This document shows, piece after piece, positions 23,015 through 34,400 of a stretch of 64,000 bases of DNA. Positions within the stretch are counted from its first letter, which is position 1; every line of letters begins with the position of its first letter. Origin of the DNA: Corylus avellana (Eukaryota; Streptophyta; Magnoliopsida; Fagales; Betulaceae); contig NC_081547.1 in assembly GCF_901000735.1 (NCBI RefSeq), forward strand, positions 22,010,838 to 22,074,837. Direction: 5' to 3'. Both the position numbers and the translations under genes were made by a program. The notes under the pieces are model-generated. The model saw only the letters and a list, made by a program, of their open reading frames with translations. It had not been told where the DNA came from and did no database searches.

Positions 23015-24536
23015 ATGGCAGAAGAACTCCCTCATCTATGGGAAAAATTCACTCTCACGGAAGATGAAGATCTGGAATTGGAGATACCGGGAGAGAAATT
23101 TCAAGAACTGGTCTCACGTGGCCAGACATGCATCGTTGGGAAACTTTTAACTGACCGATTGGTTAGCAAAGAAATAATTAAGGATTCACTGTCGAGGCGG
23201 TGGAAATCTATGGGTGGCCTATCCTTTAAAGTAATAGGAGATAACCTTTTTCTGATTGACTTTACCAATAGAGAAGATAAGGAACGTGTTTTGGCAGGAA
23301 CCCCTTGGGTGTTTGAAGGAAGTCTATTCTTAATTGAAGATTTTGATGGAACCTTTTCCCCCCTCTGAATTTACTTTTGATCATGCAGCATTTTGGGTCC
23401 GGATGAGAAACTTGCCTTTGGCATGTATGAGTCGGGAGATAGGTCTCATGATTGGGGCCTCGTTGGGGGCGGTGGAAGCAATTGATACGGATGGAGAGGG
23501 ACTCGGGTGGGGCGAATCCCTACGTGTGAAGATTATCCTTGATCTCACCAAACCACTCCCACGAGGACGGAAGATAAAACTCCAAGGTGCTATCAGGTGG
23601 ATTGATTTCCAGTATGAACGTCTACCAAAACACTTCTGCTATAACTGTGGAGTCATCATTCATGGGAAGGTTGGATGTACCCGTCGAACTTCTTTCCGTC
23701 ATCAGGAGCAGGAGTATGGCCCATGGTTGAGGGCGGCGTCCCCAACGAGACTACCAGAACGGAATCAAGAGAGAAACATAATGAGGGATCCGTATAGCCA
23801 ACGAAATGCTGCAAAGGGTGAGCGTGAGACCCAATGGGATGGAAGCAATCAGAAAAATGGGGATTTCCACGGCTCCGATGCGAATGGGGAAGAGAACAGC
23901 GGTGCTGGGGATGACAGTCTCAATACGGGCGGCGGCGCAAACCCTAAATCCCAAAACAGACATGGCGGAGATGGTGGCTCAAATCACGGGATCTTTGATG
24001 GAAAGAAACGTGATGGAGGACAGTTATGGGAAAATAGATTTCCGCAAGGAAAGGAGCGTGCAACTGATCACAGTGTCTTAATGGGAGAGGATTTACGGGC
24101 TGCTAAAAAAGGAAAATGGGAAGAGGGGACACGTACAACACCTATGTATGTCTCTCCAGGACACGCAAATGGCAAACACGTCAATGGTTTAGTGGACAGA
24201 TTTTCCATGGGCCCAAATGGAATCACAAGCAGCCCAACGAATTTGCACAATTTCACAGGCCCACACTTTTATGAGATCGAGAGAACAATGCAGACCAAAC
24301 GTGGGGGGCAAAAGAAGGCAAAAGGAGATACTAATTTGACAATACCAGGTTCATGGAAACGCAAAGTCAGTGAGGTATCTGACACGGAGGAAGCTGCAAG
24401 ACTAAACCAAGGGGATACACATAAAAGAGGAGTAAATGGAGAATTAAAACCCATTGGAGAAACACGTATTCTTACGGATACACACACTGGATCGGGGATG
24501 GCGGAGGCTGTGGAACAGCCCCGCCAACCGCAATGA
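23015..24536 (+). pseudogene. LINE ORF1 protein, frameshifted
   Basis: The RNA-binding ORF1 protein of a plant LINE. ATG at 23015 (MAEELPHLWEKF). A DUF4283-type domain covers about the first 190 residues (GKLLTDRLVSKEIIKDSL, WVFEGSLFLIEDFDG, LRVKIILDLTKPLPRG). A CCHC knuckle, CYNCGVIIHGKVGC, follows, then a long disordered, Gly/Asn/Lys-rich tail. A frameshift near 23355 separates the first 115 codons from the rest. The stop at 24534-24536 overlaps the ORF2 start as ATGA. The sequence GATCCTACAGGAAATTATGG occurs twice just upstream (22900 and 22998), suggesting a small duplication in the 5' leader. Confidence 0.92.
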
Positions 24537-27500
24537 AGATAATAAGTTGAAACTGTCGAGGGCTTGGGAACCCTCGCACAGTTCGGGAACTTTGCCAGAT
24601 GGTGAAGCTCAAGAGACCCGCTATAGTCTTCCTAATGGAGACTAAACTATATGGTAATAAAATGGAGGTAGTTCGGTGCAAACTCAATTTTGCAAATATG
24701 TTTGTCGTAGACTCTGTGGGAAAGAGTGGAGGCATGGCTTTGTTTTGGGGGGACGATGTGTCGGTGGATATAAAAAATTTCAGCCAGAGACATATAGGTG
24801 GTTTGGTGACTATACCCGGTATGTTGAGAGAGTGGCAATTCACGGGTTTTTACGGACATCTGGAACCCTAAAAAAGATTTGAAGCTTGGGAACTAATGAA
24901 GTATCTTGCTCGTCATCACCCCGCCCCATGGGTTTGTATCGGAGATTTCAATGAAGTGGTGGATGCATCGGAAAAATGGGGTGGAAAGAATAAAGCGAGA
25001 AGTCAAATGTCCGCATTTAGATAGGCTTTGGAGTATAGCAACCTTGCGGACTTGGACTACGTGGGGCCTAAATTTACGTGGAGCAATTGTCGGGAGGGGC
25101 ATGACTTTACAAAGGAAAGATTGGATAGGGGGTGGCAAACCATGAATGGAGAACCTTGTTTCCGGCAGCAAAAATCTGGGTGGACGTGACTACCTGTTCG
25201 GACCATCTCCCTTTGACTCTTGTTTTAACAAGAGAAGAGAAGAGGGGCTGGGCTAGGAAAAGTTTTCGTTATGAGGTCAGCTAGGCACTCAACCCGGGTT
25301 ATGAGGAGGTGATAAAGAAAGCTTGGCTAAGACCTCATGATGGGAGTTGGGGGAGCATCGGGGAAAACTTACGCAGATGCCAAGTGGAACTCTCACGCTG
25401 GCAGCAGGTTTTACATGGGAACTTGCATGGCAAAATTAAAAGAACAAAACAAAGACTCAGCCGATTACAAGGAGCAGAAGATGACGAGATGGGCTCCAGG
25501 CTTCATTCCACAAAAAGCGAACTGCAACTGCTGCAGGACCATGAAGAGCTAATATGGCAGCAACGTGCAAAATCGAACTGGCTAAAATTTGGGGATCGCA
25601 ATACAAAATACTTTCATGCTTATGCTACCTCTCGACGCCAGACTAACCGGATTGTGCAAATAAAAGATGGCGATGGCAGGGACTGCAGGATGGAGGAAGA
25701 GGTAAAAAGGGCTTTCATTAATTATTTTGATACGTTGTTTACCTCAGGCAATGCAGGAGCTTTAGAGCCTGCACTAAACCCGGTTTCTAGGAGGGTGTCT
25801 GTAGCAATGAATGAAGAGTTACTCAAACCTTTTCATGGGGAAGAGATATATCGGGCTTTATGTCAAATGGCCCCTATGAAGGCACCGGGTCCGGACGGCT
25901 TTACTGCGGGGTTCTTTCAAAAGAATTGGAACTTAATGGGAGACGACATAAGCCACACAATTCTGAGCATTCTAAATTCGGGTATCATGCCTCCTTCCCT
26001 CAACTCTACCAATATTGCTCTAATACCTAAGGTGAAATGCCCTACCAGTGTTAGTGAATACAGACCAATCAATTTATGCAATGTACTCTATAAACTGGTA
26101 TCAAAAGTGTTAGCAAATCGGCTTAAAAAATACTCCACCAAATTATTTCCCCCATTCAGAGCACTTTTATACCTGGGAGACTTATCACTGACAACGTGTT
26201 GGCTGCGTATGAAACTTTGCATATAATGCAATCACGTTTGCAGGGAAAAAAAGGCTTTATGGCGGTGAAATTAGATATGAGCAAAGCATATGACCGGGTG
26301 GAGTGGAATTTTCTTGAAGCCATTATGTGTCGGATGGGTTTTGCGACTAAATGGATTCATCTCATGAGGATGTGTGTGACCACGGTCTCTTATGCTGTTG
26401 TTATCAATGGGAGTCCCTGTGGCCATATTATTCCGAAGAGAGGTCTACGACAGGGTGACCCGATTTCACCATATTTGTTCCTTATCTGTGCAGAAGCACT
26501 AAGTGCTCTATTGTCTACAGCAACTCAAGATGGGTTATTTACGGGGGTCCCTACATCTAGACGGGGTGCACGGCTAAGCCACCTATTCTTTACAGATGAC
26601 AGTTTGCTTTTTTGCAGGGCTACTATCGAACAATGGAACTGTCTGACAAATGTGCTTAAGGCTTATGAGGACACTTCGGGCCAACATCTCAATAATGGTA
26701 AGACGTCCATTTATTTTAGTAAAAATACATCTATGGTGGACAGAGAGGCGATTCTTACAGCTTCGGGTATCCCTGCTTCCCAATCAATTGATGCCTATTT
26801 GGGTCTCCCTTCTATGATTGGTAAATCTCGTACGACGGCTTTTAGAGGGGTTGTTGACAGAGTCTGGAAGCGCCTACAAGATTGGAAAATAAAATTTCTC
26901 TCCCAAGCGGGTAAGGAAATTCTACTAAAGGCGGTAATCCAAGCAATTCCATCTTATTGTATGAGTGTCTTTTTGTTTCCAAAAGGGCTTTGTAGGGAGA
27001 TAAATTCATTAATGAAGAAATTTTGGTGGGGAAATCAAGCTAATGAGTCCCGGGTGCATTGGATGAATTGGGAAACCATGGGGCGATCCAAGAAATCGGG
27101 AGGTATGGGCTTTCGGGACTTTCATAGTTTCAACAAAGCTCTTTTAGCCAAGCAATGCTGGAGGCTTTGGCAGCACCCGGAAAGCCTAACTGGGCAAATT
27201 ATGAAGGCAAAGTATTTTCCAAATACTTCTATACTTAATGCCCAATTGGGTAAGCGTGTGTCTTTTGCATGGAGGAGTATATTTAGCTCACGTGATTTGC
27301 TCAAAGAAGGGTTGGTATGGAGGATTGGAAACGGGCAAAAAGTCCGGATTTGGAAGGATCATTGGCTCCCCTCTCCTCATTTGGGTCGAATATTTTCTTC
27401 TCCTATTGAGCTGGATGCGGACGCCACGGTAAGCAATTTAATTGATAACAATATGAGATGGTGGAAACTCCCTCTCCTCGACACGTTATTTTCTAGTGAG

Positions 27501-28535
27501 GATTCTAAGATGATCAAGACTATTCCTTTGAGTTGCACCAACCAAGAGGACATACAAATATGGAGGGGTACAAAAAATGGAGTTTTTTCTGTCAGAAGTG
27601 CTTATCATTTACAGCAAGATTTCTCTCTATCTCACACTGCTGGGAGCTCCAATGGGAATGCTGGGATGGAAGTTTGGAAAGAGATATGGGCTTTGCAAGT
27701 GCCTAATGTGGAGAAAAACTTCCTGTGGCGGGCCTGCCATGACATCCTACCCACATGCGCAAATTTATACAAACGACATATTATAGACGATCCGATGTGC
27801 CCAATTTGCGGGCGTGAAGAGGAGACGGGCTTTCACATCTTATGGCAATGTCCCTCTGCCATGGATGTGTGGTGCATGGGTAACAAAGCACTCCAAAAAA
27901 GCAACTTCCCAGGACCAAGCTTCATTCAAGTGGTTGAGGGAATTCTCGCCAAGTGCTCATATGATGAAGTGAAAATTTTTGTTGGGCTACCCAGGCGGAT
28001 CTGGTTGAGGAGGAACGAAGTAGTGCATGGGGGTGCTCTTACTCACCCAGCAATGCTGCTACGCCTGACCACTACTGCTATCACTGAATATCGCACTGCA
28101 ACTGCTACGAGCGAACCAAATCCGGCCAGCATGGCGGAACAGGCTCCACGCTAGTTGGCTCCTCAGGCAGGGTGGTTAAAGCTTAATTGGGATGCAGCCC
28201 AGAATATTTCTTAGGGCTGTATGGGATTTGGGCTAATTCTCCGTGACGATATGGGGCATCTGATTGCTGCACAGTGTGCTTCAAGACAAGGTGTGCTCAC
28301 TCCTCTAGGGGCTGAGTTAACTGGGGCATTCATGGCTGTCCAATTCTGCAAATTCTTCGACCAGGGACATGACTAAATTTGGTCATGTTGTAGACGACAT
28401 ACACACTGAACTTCAAGGCTTTCCTTGCTGGCAATTCACATTTATTCGAAGAGATGGGAATAAAGCCGCTCACCGTTTATCTCGATTTGCGGCATTGAAT
28501 TCGATAAATTAGACATGAAGTGATACACCGCCTAT
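24533..28535 (+). pseudogene. LINE ORF2 polyprotein, several stops and frameshifts
   Basis: APE-type endonuclease (24533-25290): the family motif SWNCRGLGNP has W changed to TGA; GDFNEVVDASEKWGG is readable; further stops and frameshifts follow. Reverse transcriptase: frame 25309-26226 (MKAPGPDGF, IALIPKV, YRPINLCNVLYKLVSKVLAN), a frameshift near 26130-26200, then 26196-28154 (AVKLDMSKAYDRVEW, RGLRQGDPISPYLF). The catalytic box reads FTDDSLLF rather than FADD. A zf-RVT segment (FLWRACHDILPTCANLY, CPICGREEE) follows. RNase H (28160-28535) begins WLKLNWDAAQ but contains a stop and an internal deletion. The element cannot make an active polyprotein. Confidence 0.93.
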
Positions 28536-28812
28536 TTGGTTGAGGGACATTATTAATTTGGAGCACACTACTCTGGGAGAATAAGTGTATTTTTTAATTT
28601 GATACTCTGTCCCGGCTCCAATTTCGCAGAAACTAATGGGGATAATAGGGAGGTGTAGCCTTTGTGGCGGCGCTACCTATTGTCTGTCAAGGCCATTAGG
28701 GAGAAGTTGGAGTTTGTTTGGACGGATGGCTATCCAGTCTTGTATTCCTCCTATTGTGATAGATTAATATAAGTGACTCTTTTATCAAAAAAAAAGAAGA
28801 AGGTAGAGACGT

Positions 28813-29067
28813 GTAGGGTAATTAAATCAAATTAATATTTTTCTCATATTGTTATTTTTCTTTTTTTAAAGGATTTTCTCATATTGTTAACCAATGCAAT
28901 TATTGATGCAATTCATTGTTAATGAAGATGGATCGGAGCATTAATTACTCATACGTGCATTATTTAGTTTTCGTTTCTTCTTCCTTTTTGCCATTCAATG
29001 CATATAATTCTTACAGTTTTTGAAAATTCCATGAGAAGAAATAAAGACTTAACTTGGAATGCAAAAC

Positions 29068-29080
<13 letters not shown>
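28813..29080. other. Intergenic, no gene seen
   Basis: Short AT-rich spacer between two LINE insertions. Confidence 0.6.
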
Positions 29081-29098
<18 letters not shown>

Positions 29099-29874
29099 TG
29101 AAATTGGTTTCCATTATCAAGCTAAATCATCATCTTGCTCAGCACGTACAATATCATTCATACATAGTGAGAAATCTGTTCTCCATAACTAAACTTCGTC
29201 ATATTGCAAGCCTAGCTTCATAAGTTGGTATGCAGCACCATTGGCTAATCTACGAACGTGGTTTACTTGCCATTAGATCCCACGGGATAGGAGAAGCTTA
29301 GTATCATTAATAATCTACCCATAAGCCCCCATACACATCCCTGCTTGGTTCAGTGCATTGACTACTTCTAGGGCATCTCCCTCTAGTATGAATTTTCACA
29401 ACCCCAATGAGCTCCTTAACTCCATTGCTGTCCGTGTTGCCAAGGCCTTTGCGTAGTTGGATCAGAAATTTGAGGTCACGAACCATATGCCCTCGCTACT
29501 ACACCTCCTTCATGATCTCTCACTATGATGCCCATCCCTATTTTGCCATTTTGACTATCCACCGCCGCATCCCAGTTGAGCTTCACATTTTCGGGAGGGG
29601 GTTTCTTCCACTTTTTTGCGGACATATCTCTTCTCCTGGGACTTTGTTCGTCCGTTCTCCAAGCTGCGCTTTCGAAAGCTTCCATTTGATCCTTTGCAAT
29701 TCGGACCATTGATGTTGGGATTAGAAATTCGCCACCAAACACCACACTGTTTCTTCTTAGCCATATCTGCCGAGCAACAGTTACCATTAAATGCATCTCC
29801 TCTTCACACAGGCGTTGTAGAAGTGTTGAGAGGATCTCTATAAAATCAATCTCGTCACTAGAACTTTTTTGTAT
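29081..29874 (-). mobile_element. 5'-truncated LINE (RNase H end), minus strand
   Basis: On the minus strand the end of a LINE ORF2 is readable: ARQIWLRRNSVVFGG, KKWKKPPPENVKLNWDAAVD, GMGIIVRDHEGGVVARAYGS, then a stop, followed by a partly readable tail. The 3' end is a long A tract (T run 29081-29099 on plus). The 5' side is cut where a MULE-like element begins at 29875. It belongs to the same protein family as the two long LINEs but is not a copy of either. No target duplication was found. Confidence 0.85.
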
Positions 29875-30156
29875 GGGAAAAATATAAAAAAAGCCCCCCA
29901 AACTACCAGCCGTTTGCGATTTAGCCCCCTGATGTTCCAAAACTCATAAAGTAGCCCCCCAAACTACCAAAATTTTGCATTTTGGCCACTCCGTTAGTCA
30001 AAACCGTTAGTCTGGACGGAAACCTCGAAACGACGCCGTTTTATTAGGGTTAAGTTACGAAATCGCCCTTATGGCATTTTTTTTTTTTTTTTTTTAAAGC
30101 TGGAGCAAAACGGCGCCGTTTTGCTTATGGTTAGGGAACCCTAAGCAAAACGGCGC
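29875..30156. mobile_element. Start of a MULE-like element, cut by an assembly gap
   Basis: It begins GGGAAAAATATAAAAAAAGC, then repeats the block 'CCCCCCAAACTACCA' twice, with a T tract and GC-rich AAAACGGCGCCGTTTTG further in. It has the same terminal style as the elements at 1-212 and 12896. The 100-N gap removes the rest, so the inverted partner and target duplication cannot be seen. Confidence 0.55.
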
Positions 30157-30256
30157 NNNNNNNNNNNNNNNNNNNNNNNNNNNNNNNNNNNNNNNNNNNN
30201 NNNNNNNNNNNNNNNNNNNNNNNNNNNNNNNNNNNNNNNNNNNNNNNNNNNNNNNN
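30157..30256. other. Assembly gap (100 N)
   Basis: Exactly 100 N. The right edge is a (TA)n tract at a repeat-unit junction. Confidence 0.99.
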
Positions 30257-31415
30257 ATATATATATATATAATGTTATTCATTTAGGATATTGTGGTAGC
30301 TGCTTTCTTAAAAATGCTAAATATTGGAGTTGTAGATCGTTTTTGACATTATAAAAATTAATTGTAGATAACATTTTTGTTTCTTGCAGTTAGAGCCAAA
30401 TGATTTGTTTGAACCGTGTTCATTAGATGAATTGATGATTTTGTCAAATACTCAGCATCTCTATTTTCATGTGGGCACCATACAATTTGGACATCATGTT
30501 GTAACATTACGAGTTAGATGAAAAATTTAAAAGAAAATTTATACAAAATATAGAAACTTAGGAGAATGTGTTACCTTTTGCATATGCCTAACTATTGTTT
30601 ATGTTATTACCTTTGTAGGTTATCAGCCATTATGCTCCAGGTTTATGCATTCGACGACATTTTACTCCCTTAAAAACTAGGATAAGCTAAAATGATATCA
30701 TCTACTTACTTGATATGAAGTCATTTTGAGCTGTTATACTCGGGCATTTGTATTTGGACACTTAAATTTGGACCCCGTAAAATTTTTAAAGGGAGAAAAA
30801 TGATGTTGCAACTCAATTTGTTCAATTTTGTATTATAGGACAAAACTACTATTGTGGTACAATTTTGAATAAATTTATAATGATTTAGGATATAAGCGAC
30901 ACCGTTTTGGAAAGTCTTCACAGTCTACAATAGATGATTTCCGGATGATTGATATTATAAATAAAGTCGAATGCAAATTTGTGGTAAAGTTGAAACATAT
31001 CAAAGTAGAACTTTATTAACTGTGACATAAATGTAAGTTTAATTGAAAATTTGTTCTTGCTGAGATCTTCTCAATAAGATCTTAATTCATGTTCTAAGTA
31101 AAAATACAAAGCAATCATGAATATCAAGATAAAGATGTCAACTAGAGCTCAATCCTACCAAGATTTGAGAAAGAGCATAATATGGGTACGATAACCCAAC
31201 AATTTGTTTATCTTTTTTCATATAAATTAATTTGGTACTATTTTGCATTTTTATTCATTAGTATAGATTTATTTCTTAAAAAAAGTCTCAATTATGTTTT
31301 TTCTATTTTTTTTCGTTGCAATGAATAAGAAGAGCATGCCATGAGACATTATATTTGAGATTTTTATGACGAAGGGGTGCGATTAGTAGAAAGATATTTG
31401 TGTATGTTAGACCCT
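30257..31415 (-). repeat. 1.66-kb repeat, inverted unit
   Basis: Runs opposite to all other units, from the (TA)n tract at 30257 back to ATTAGTAGAAAGATATTTGT at the gap. On this strand the exon-like segment near 30391-30520 is open: LEPNDLFEPC through GHHVVTLRVR, then TGA. Confidence 0.92.
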
Positions 31416-31515
31416 NNNNNNNNNNNNNNNNNNNNNNNNNNNNNNNNNNNNNNNNNNNNNNNNNNNNNNNNNNNNNNNNNNNNNNNNNNNNNNNNNNNNN
31501 NNNNNNNNNNNNNNN
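31416..31515. other. Assembly gap (100 N) at the turn of the palindrome
   Basis: Exactly 100 N between the inverted unit and the first direct unit; the true length is unknown. Confidence 0.99.
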
Positions 31516-32537
31516 TTTTTTAAGAAATAAATCTATACTAATGAATAAAAATGCAAAATAGTGCCAAATTAATTTATATGAAAAAAGATAAACAAATTGT
31601 TGGGTTATCGTACCCATATTATGCTCTTTCTCAAATCTTGGTAAGGTTGAGCTCTAGTTGACAACTCTATCTTGATATTCATGATTGCTTTGTATTTTTA
31701 CTTAGAACATGAATTAAGATCTTATTGAGAAGATCTCAGTAAGAACAAATCTTCAATTAAACTTCCATTTATGTCACAGTTAATAAAGTTCTACTTTGAT
31801 ATGTTCCAACTTTACCACAAATTTGCATTCGGCTTTATTTATAATATCAATTATCCGGAAATCATCTATTGTACACTGTGAACACTTTCCAAAACGGTGT
31901 TGCTTATATCCTAAATCATTATAAATTTATTCAAAATTGTACCACAATAGTAGTTTTGTCCTATAATACAAAATTGAACAAATTGAGTTGCAATATCATT
32001 TTTCTCTCTTTAAAAATTTTACGGGGTCCAAATTTAAGTGTCCGAATACAAATGCCCGGGCATAACAGCGCAAAATGACTTCATATCAAGTAAGTAGATG
32101 ATATCATTTTAGCTTATCCTAGTTTTTAGGGGAGTAAAAAGTCGTCGAATACATAAACCTGGAGCATAATGGCTGATAACCAACAAAGGTAATAACATAA
32201 ACAATAGTTAGGCATATGCAAAAGGTAACACATTCTCCTAAGTTTCTATCTTTTGTATAAATTTTCTTTTAAATTTTTCATCTAACCCGTAATGTTAAAA
32301 CATTATGTCCAAATTGTATTGCGCCCACATGAAAATAGAGATGCTGAGTATTTGACAAAATCATCAATTCATCTGATGAACACGGTTCAAACAAATCATT
32401 TGGCTCTAACTGCAAGAAACAAAAATGTTATCTACAATTAATTTTTATAATGTCAAAAACGATCTACAACTCCAATATTTAGTATTTTTAAGAAAGCAAC
32501 TACCACAATATCCTAAATGAATAACACTATATATATA
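31516..32537 (+). repeat. 1.66-kb repeat, direct unit 1 (left part missing in gap)
   Basis: Begins at TTTTTTAAGAAATAAATC and runs to the TA tract at about 32537. It pairs with 30257-31270 as a roughly 1-kb inverted arm at high identity. The minus-strand exon-like segment (about 32280-32405) is open. Confidence 0.92.
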
Positions 32538-34055
32538 TTTTTCCCCGCAACCACCACTCCCACGAAAAACTTTGACCATCTAGCTCTCTTCTTCATACTC
32601 ATTTGATTAATTGATACATTTTACAAACAAAACTAATAATAATAATTGGGGTCATACTATAGATAGTCAATTACAAAAAAATAAATAAATAAAAGACGCA
32701 TACAAAATCTAGTAGTTTTACATACCTTGAATTCATCATTAAATTGCAAGTATATACGAATAGTCCGTTAAATAAATTAAACACCAATGTTAGAAAAGGG
32801 CTAAAAACATCAATCGTAGGGAATTGATTTCCAAAATAATTTTTAAGTTTACTGGGACTAGAAGATGTTTCAAGTGGTCAATGATATCTATCAATATATG
32901 CATCATATCATCTTCAATAAGAGAATTAGTGGTATTGTTGTTGGCATGAGATATTGACACTGCATCAAGACAAAATTAGGAATTCCAATAAATTTTCTAC
33001 TCTTTCATTAATTTAAAAGAAAAAAAAAAAAAAAATTAGGGGCTAACATACACAAATATCTTTCTACTAATCGCACCCCTTCGTCATAGAAATCTCAAAT
33101 ATAATGTCTCGTGGCATGATCTTCTTATTCATTGCAACGAAAAAAAATAGAAAAAAACATAATAGATTTTTTTTAAAGAAATAAATCTATACTAATGAAT
33201 AAAAATGCAAAATAGTACCAAATTAATTTATATGAAAAAAGATAAACAAATTGTTGGGTTATCGTACCCATATTGTGCTCTTTCTCAAATCTTGGTAGGG
33301 TTGAGCTCTAGTTGACATCTCTATCTTGATATTCATGATTGCTTTGTATTTTTACTTAGAACACGAATTAAGATCTTATTGAGAAGATCTTAGCAAGAAC
33401 AAATCTTCAATTAAACTTACATTTATGTCACAGTTAATAAAGTTCTACTTTGATATGTTCCAACTTTACCACAAATTTGCATTCGGCTTTATTTATAATA
33501 TCAATCATCTGGAAATCATCTATTGTACACTGTGAACACTTTCCAAAATGGTGTTGCTTATATCCTAAATCATTATAAATTTATTCAAAATTGTACCACA
33601 ATAGTAGTTTTGTCCTATAATACAAAATTGAACAAATTGAGTTGTAACATCATTTTTTTCCCTTTAAAAATTTTACTGGGTCCAAATTTAAGTTTACGAA
33701 TACAAATACCCGGGCATAATAGCTCAAAATGACTTCATATCAAGTAAGTAGATGATATCATTTTAGCTTATCCTAGTTTTTAGGGGAGTAAAAAGTCGTC
33801 GAATGCATAAACCTAGAGCATAATGGCTGATAACCTACAAAGGTAATAACATAAACAATAGTTAGGCATATGCAAAAGGTAACACATTCTCCTAAGTTTC
33901 TATCTTTTGTATAAATTTTCTTTTAAATTTTTCATCTAACCCGTAATGTTACAACATGATGTCCAAATTGTATTGCACCCACATGAAAATAGAGATGCTG
34001 AGTATTTAACAAAATCATCAATTCATCTGATGAACACGGTTCAAACAAATCATTT
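32538..34055 (+). repeat. 1.66-kb repeat, direct unit 2 (end in gap)
   Basis: Complete from GCAACCACCACTCCCACG to the point where the 345-N gap begins. The TAATTTTTAAG site uninterrupted near 32835 is the empty version of the MULE insertion site at 3568. The minus-strand exon-like segment is open. Confidence 0.92.
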
Positions 34056-34400
34056 NNNNNNNNNNNNNNNNNNNNNNNNNNNNNNNNNNNNNNNNNNNNN
34101 NNNNNNNNNNNNNNNNNNNNNNNNNNNNNNNNNNNNNNNNNNNNNNNNNNNNNNNNNNNNNNNNNNNNNNNNNNNNNNNNNNNNNNNNNNNNNNNNNNNN
34201 NNNNNNNNNNNNNNNNNNNNNNNNNNNNNNNNNNNNNNNNNNNNNNNNNNNNNNNNNNNNNNNNNNNNNNNNNNNNNNNNNNNNNNNNNNNNNNNNNNNN
34301 NNNNNNNNNNNNNNNNNNNNNNNNNNNNNNNNNNNNNNNNNNNNNNNNNNNNNNNNNNNNNNNNNNNNNNNNNNNNNNNNNNNNNNNNNNNNNNNNNNNN
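34056..34400. other. Assembly gap (345 N) over a unit junction
   Basis: The same stretch in unit 1 (from CAAATCATTT to ACTCCCACG) is about 154 bp, so 345 N is about 190 bp longer than expected. A longer TA tract or an imprecise gap estimate would explain this. Confidence 0.95.

Larger units (their letters stand above)
22829..28797 (+). mobile_element. Full-length L1-type LINE, decayed, with 15-bp target duplication
   Basis: The 15-bp duplication AGAAGGTAGAGACGT is at 22814-22828 and 28798-28812. The element ends in a short A tract (about 28787-28797). It carries ORF1 (DUF4283 and zinc knuckle) and ORF2 (endonuclease, reverse transcriptase, zf-RVT, RNase H), both broken. Length is 5969 bp. 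Plant LINEs of this type copy by target-primed reverse transcription. It is related to, but clearly diverged from, the LINE at 41529-47425. Confidence 0.96.
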
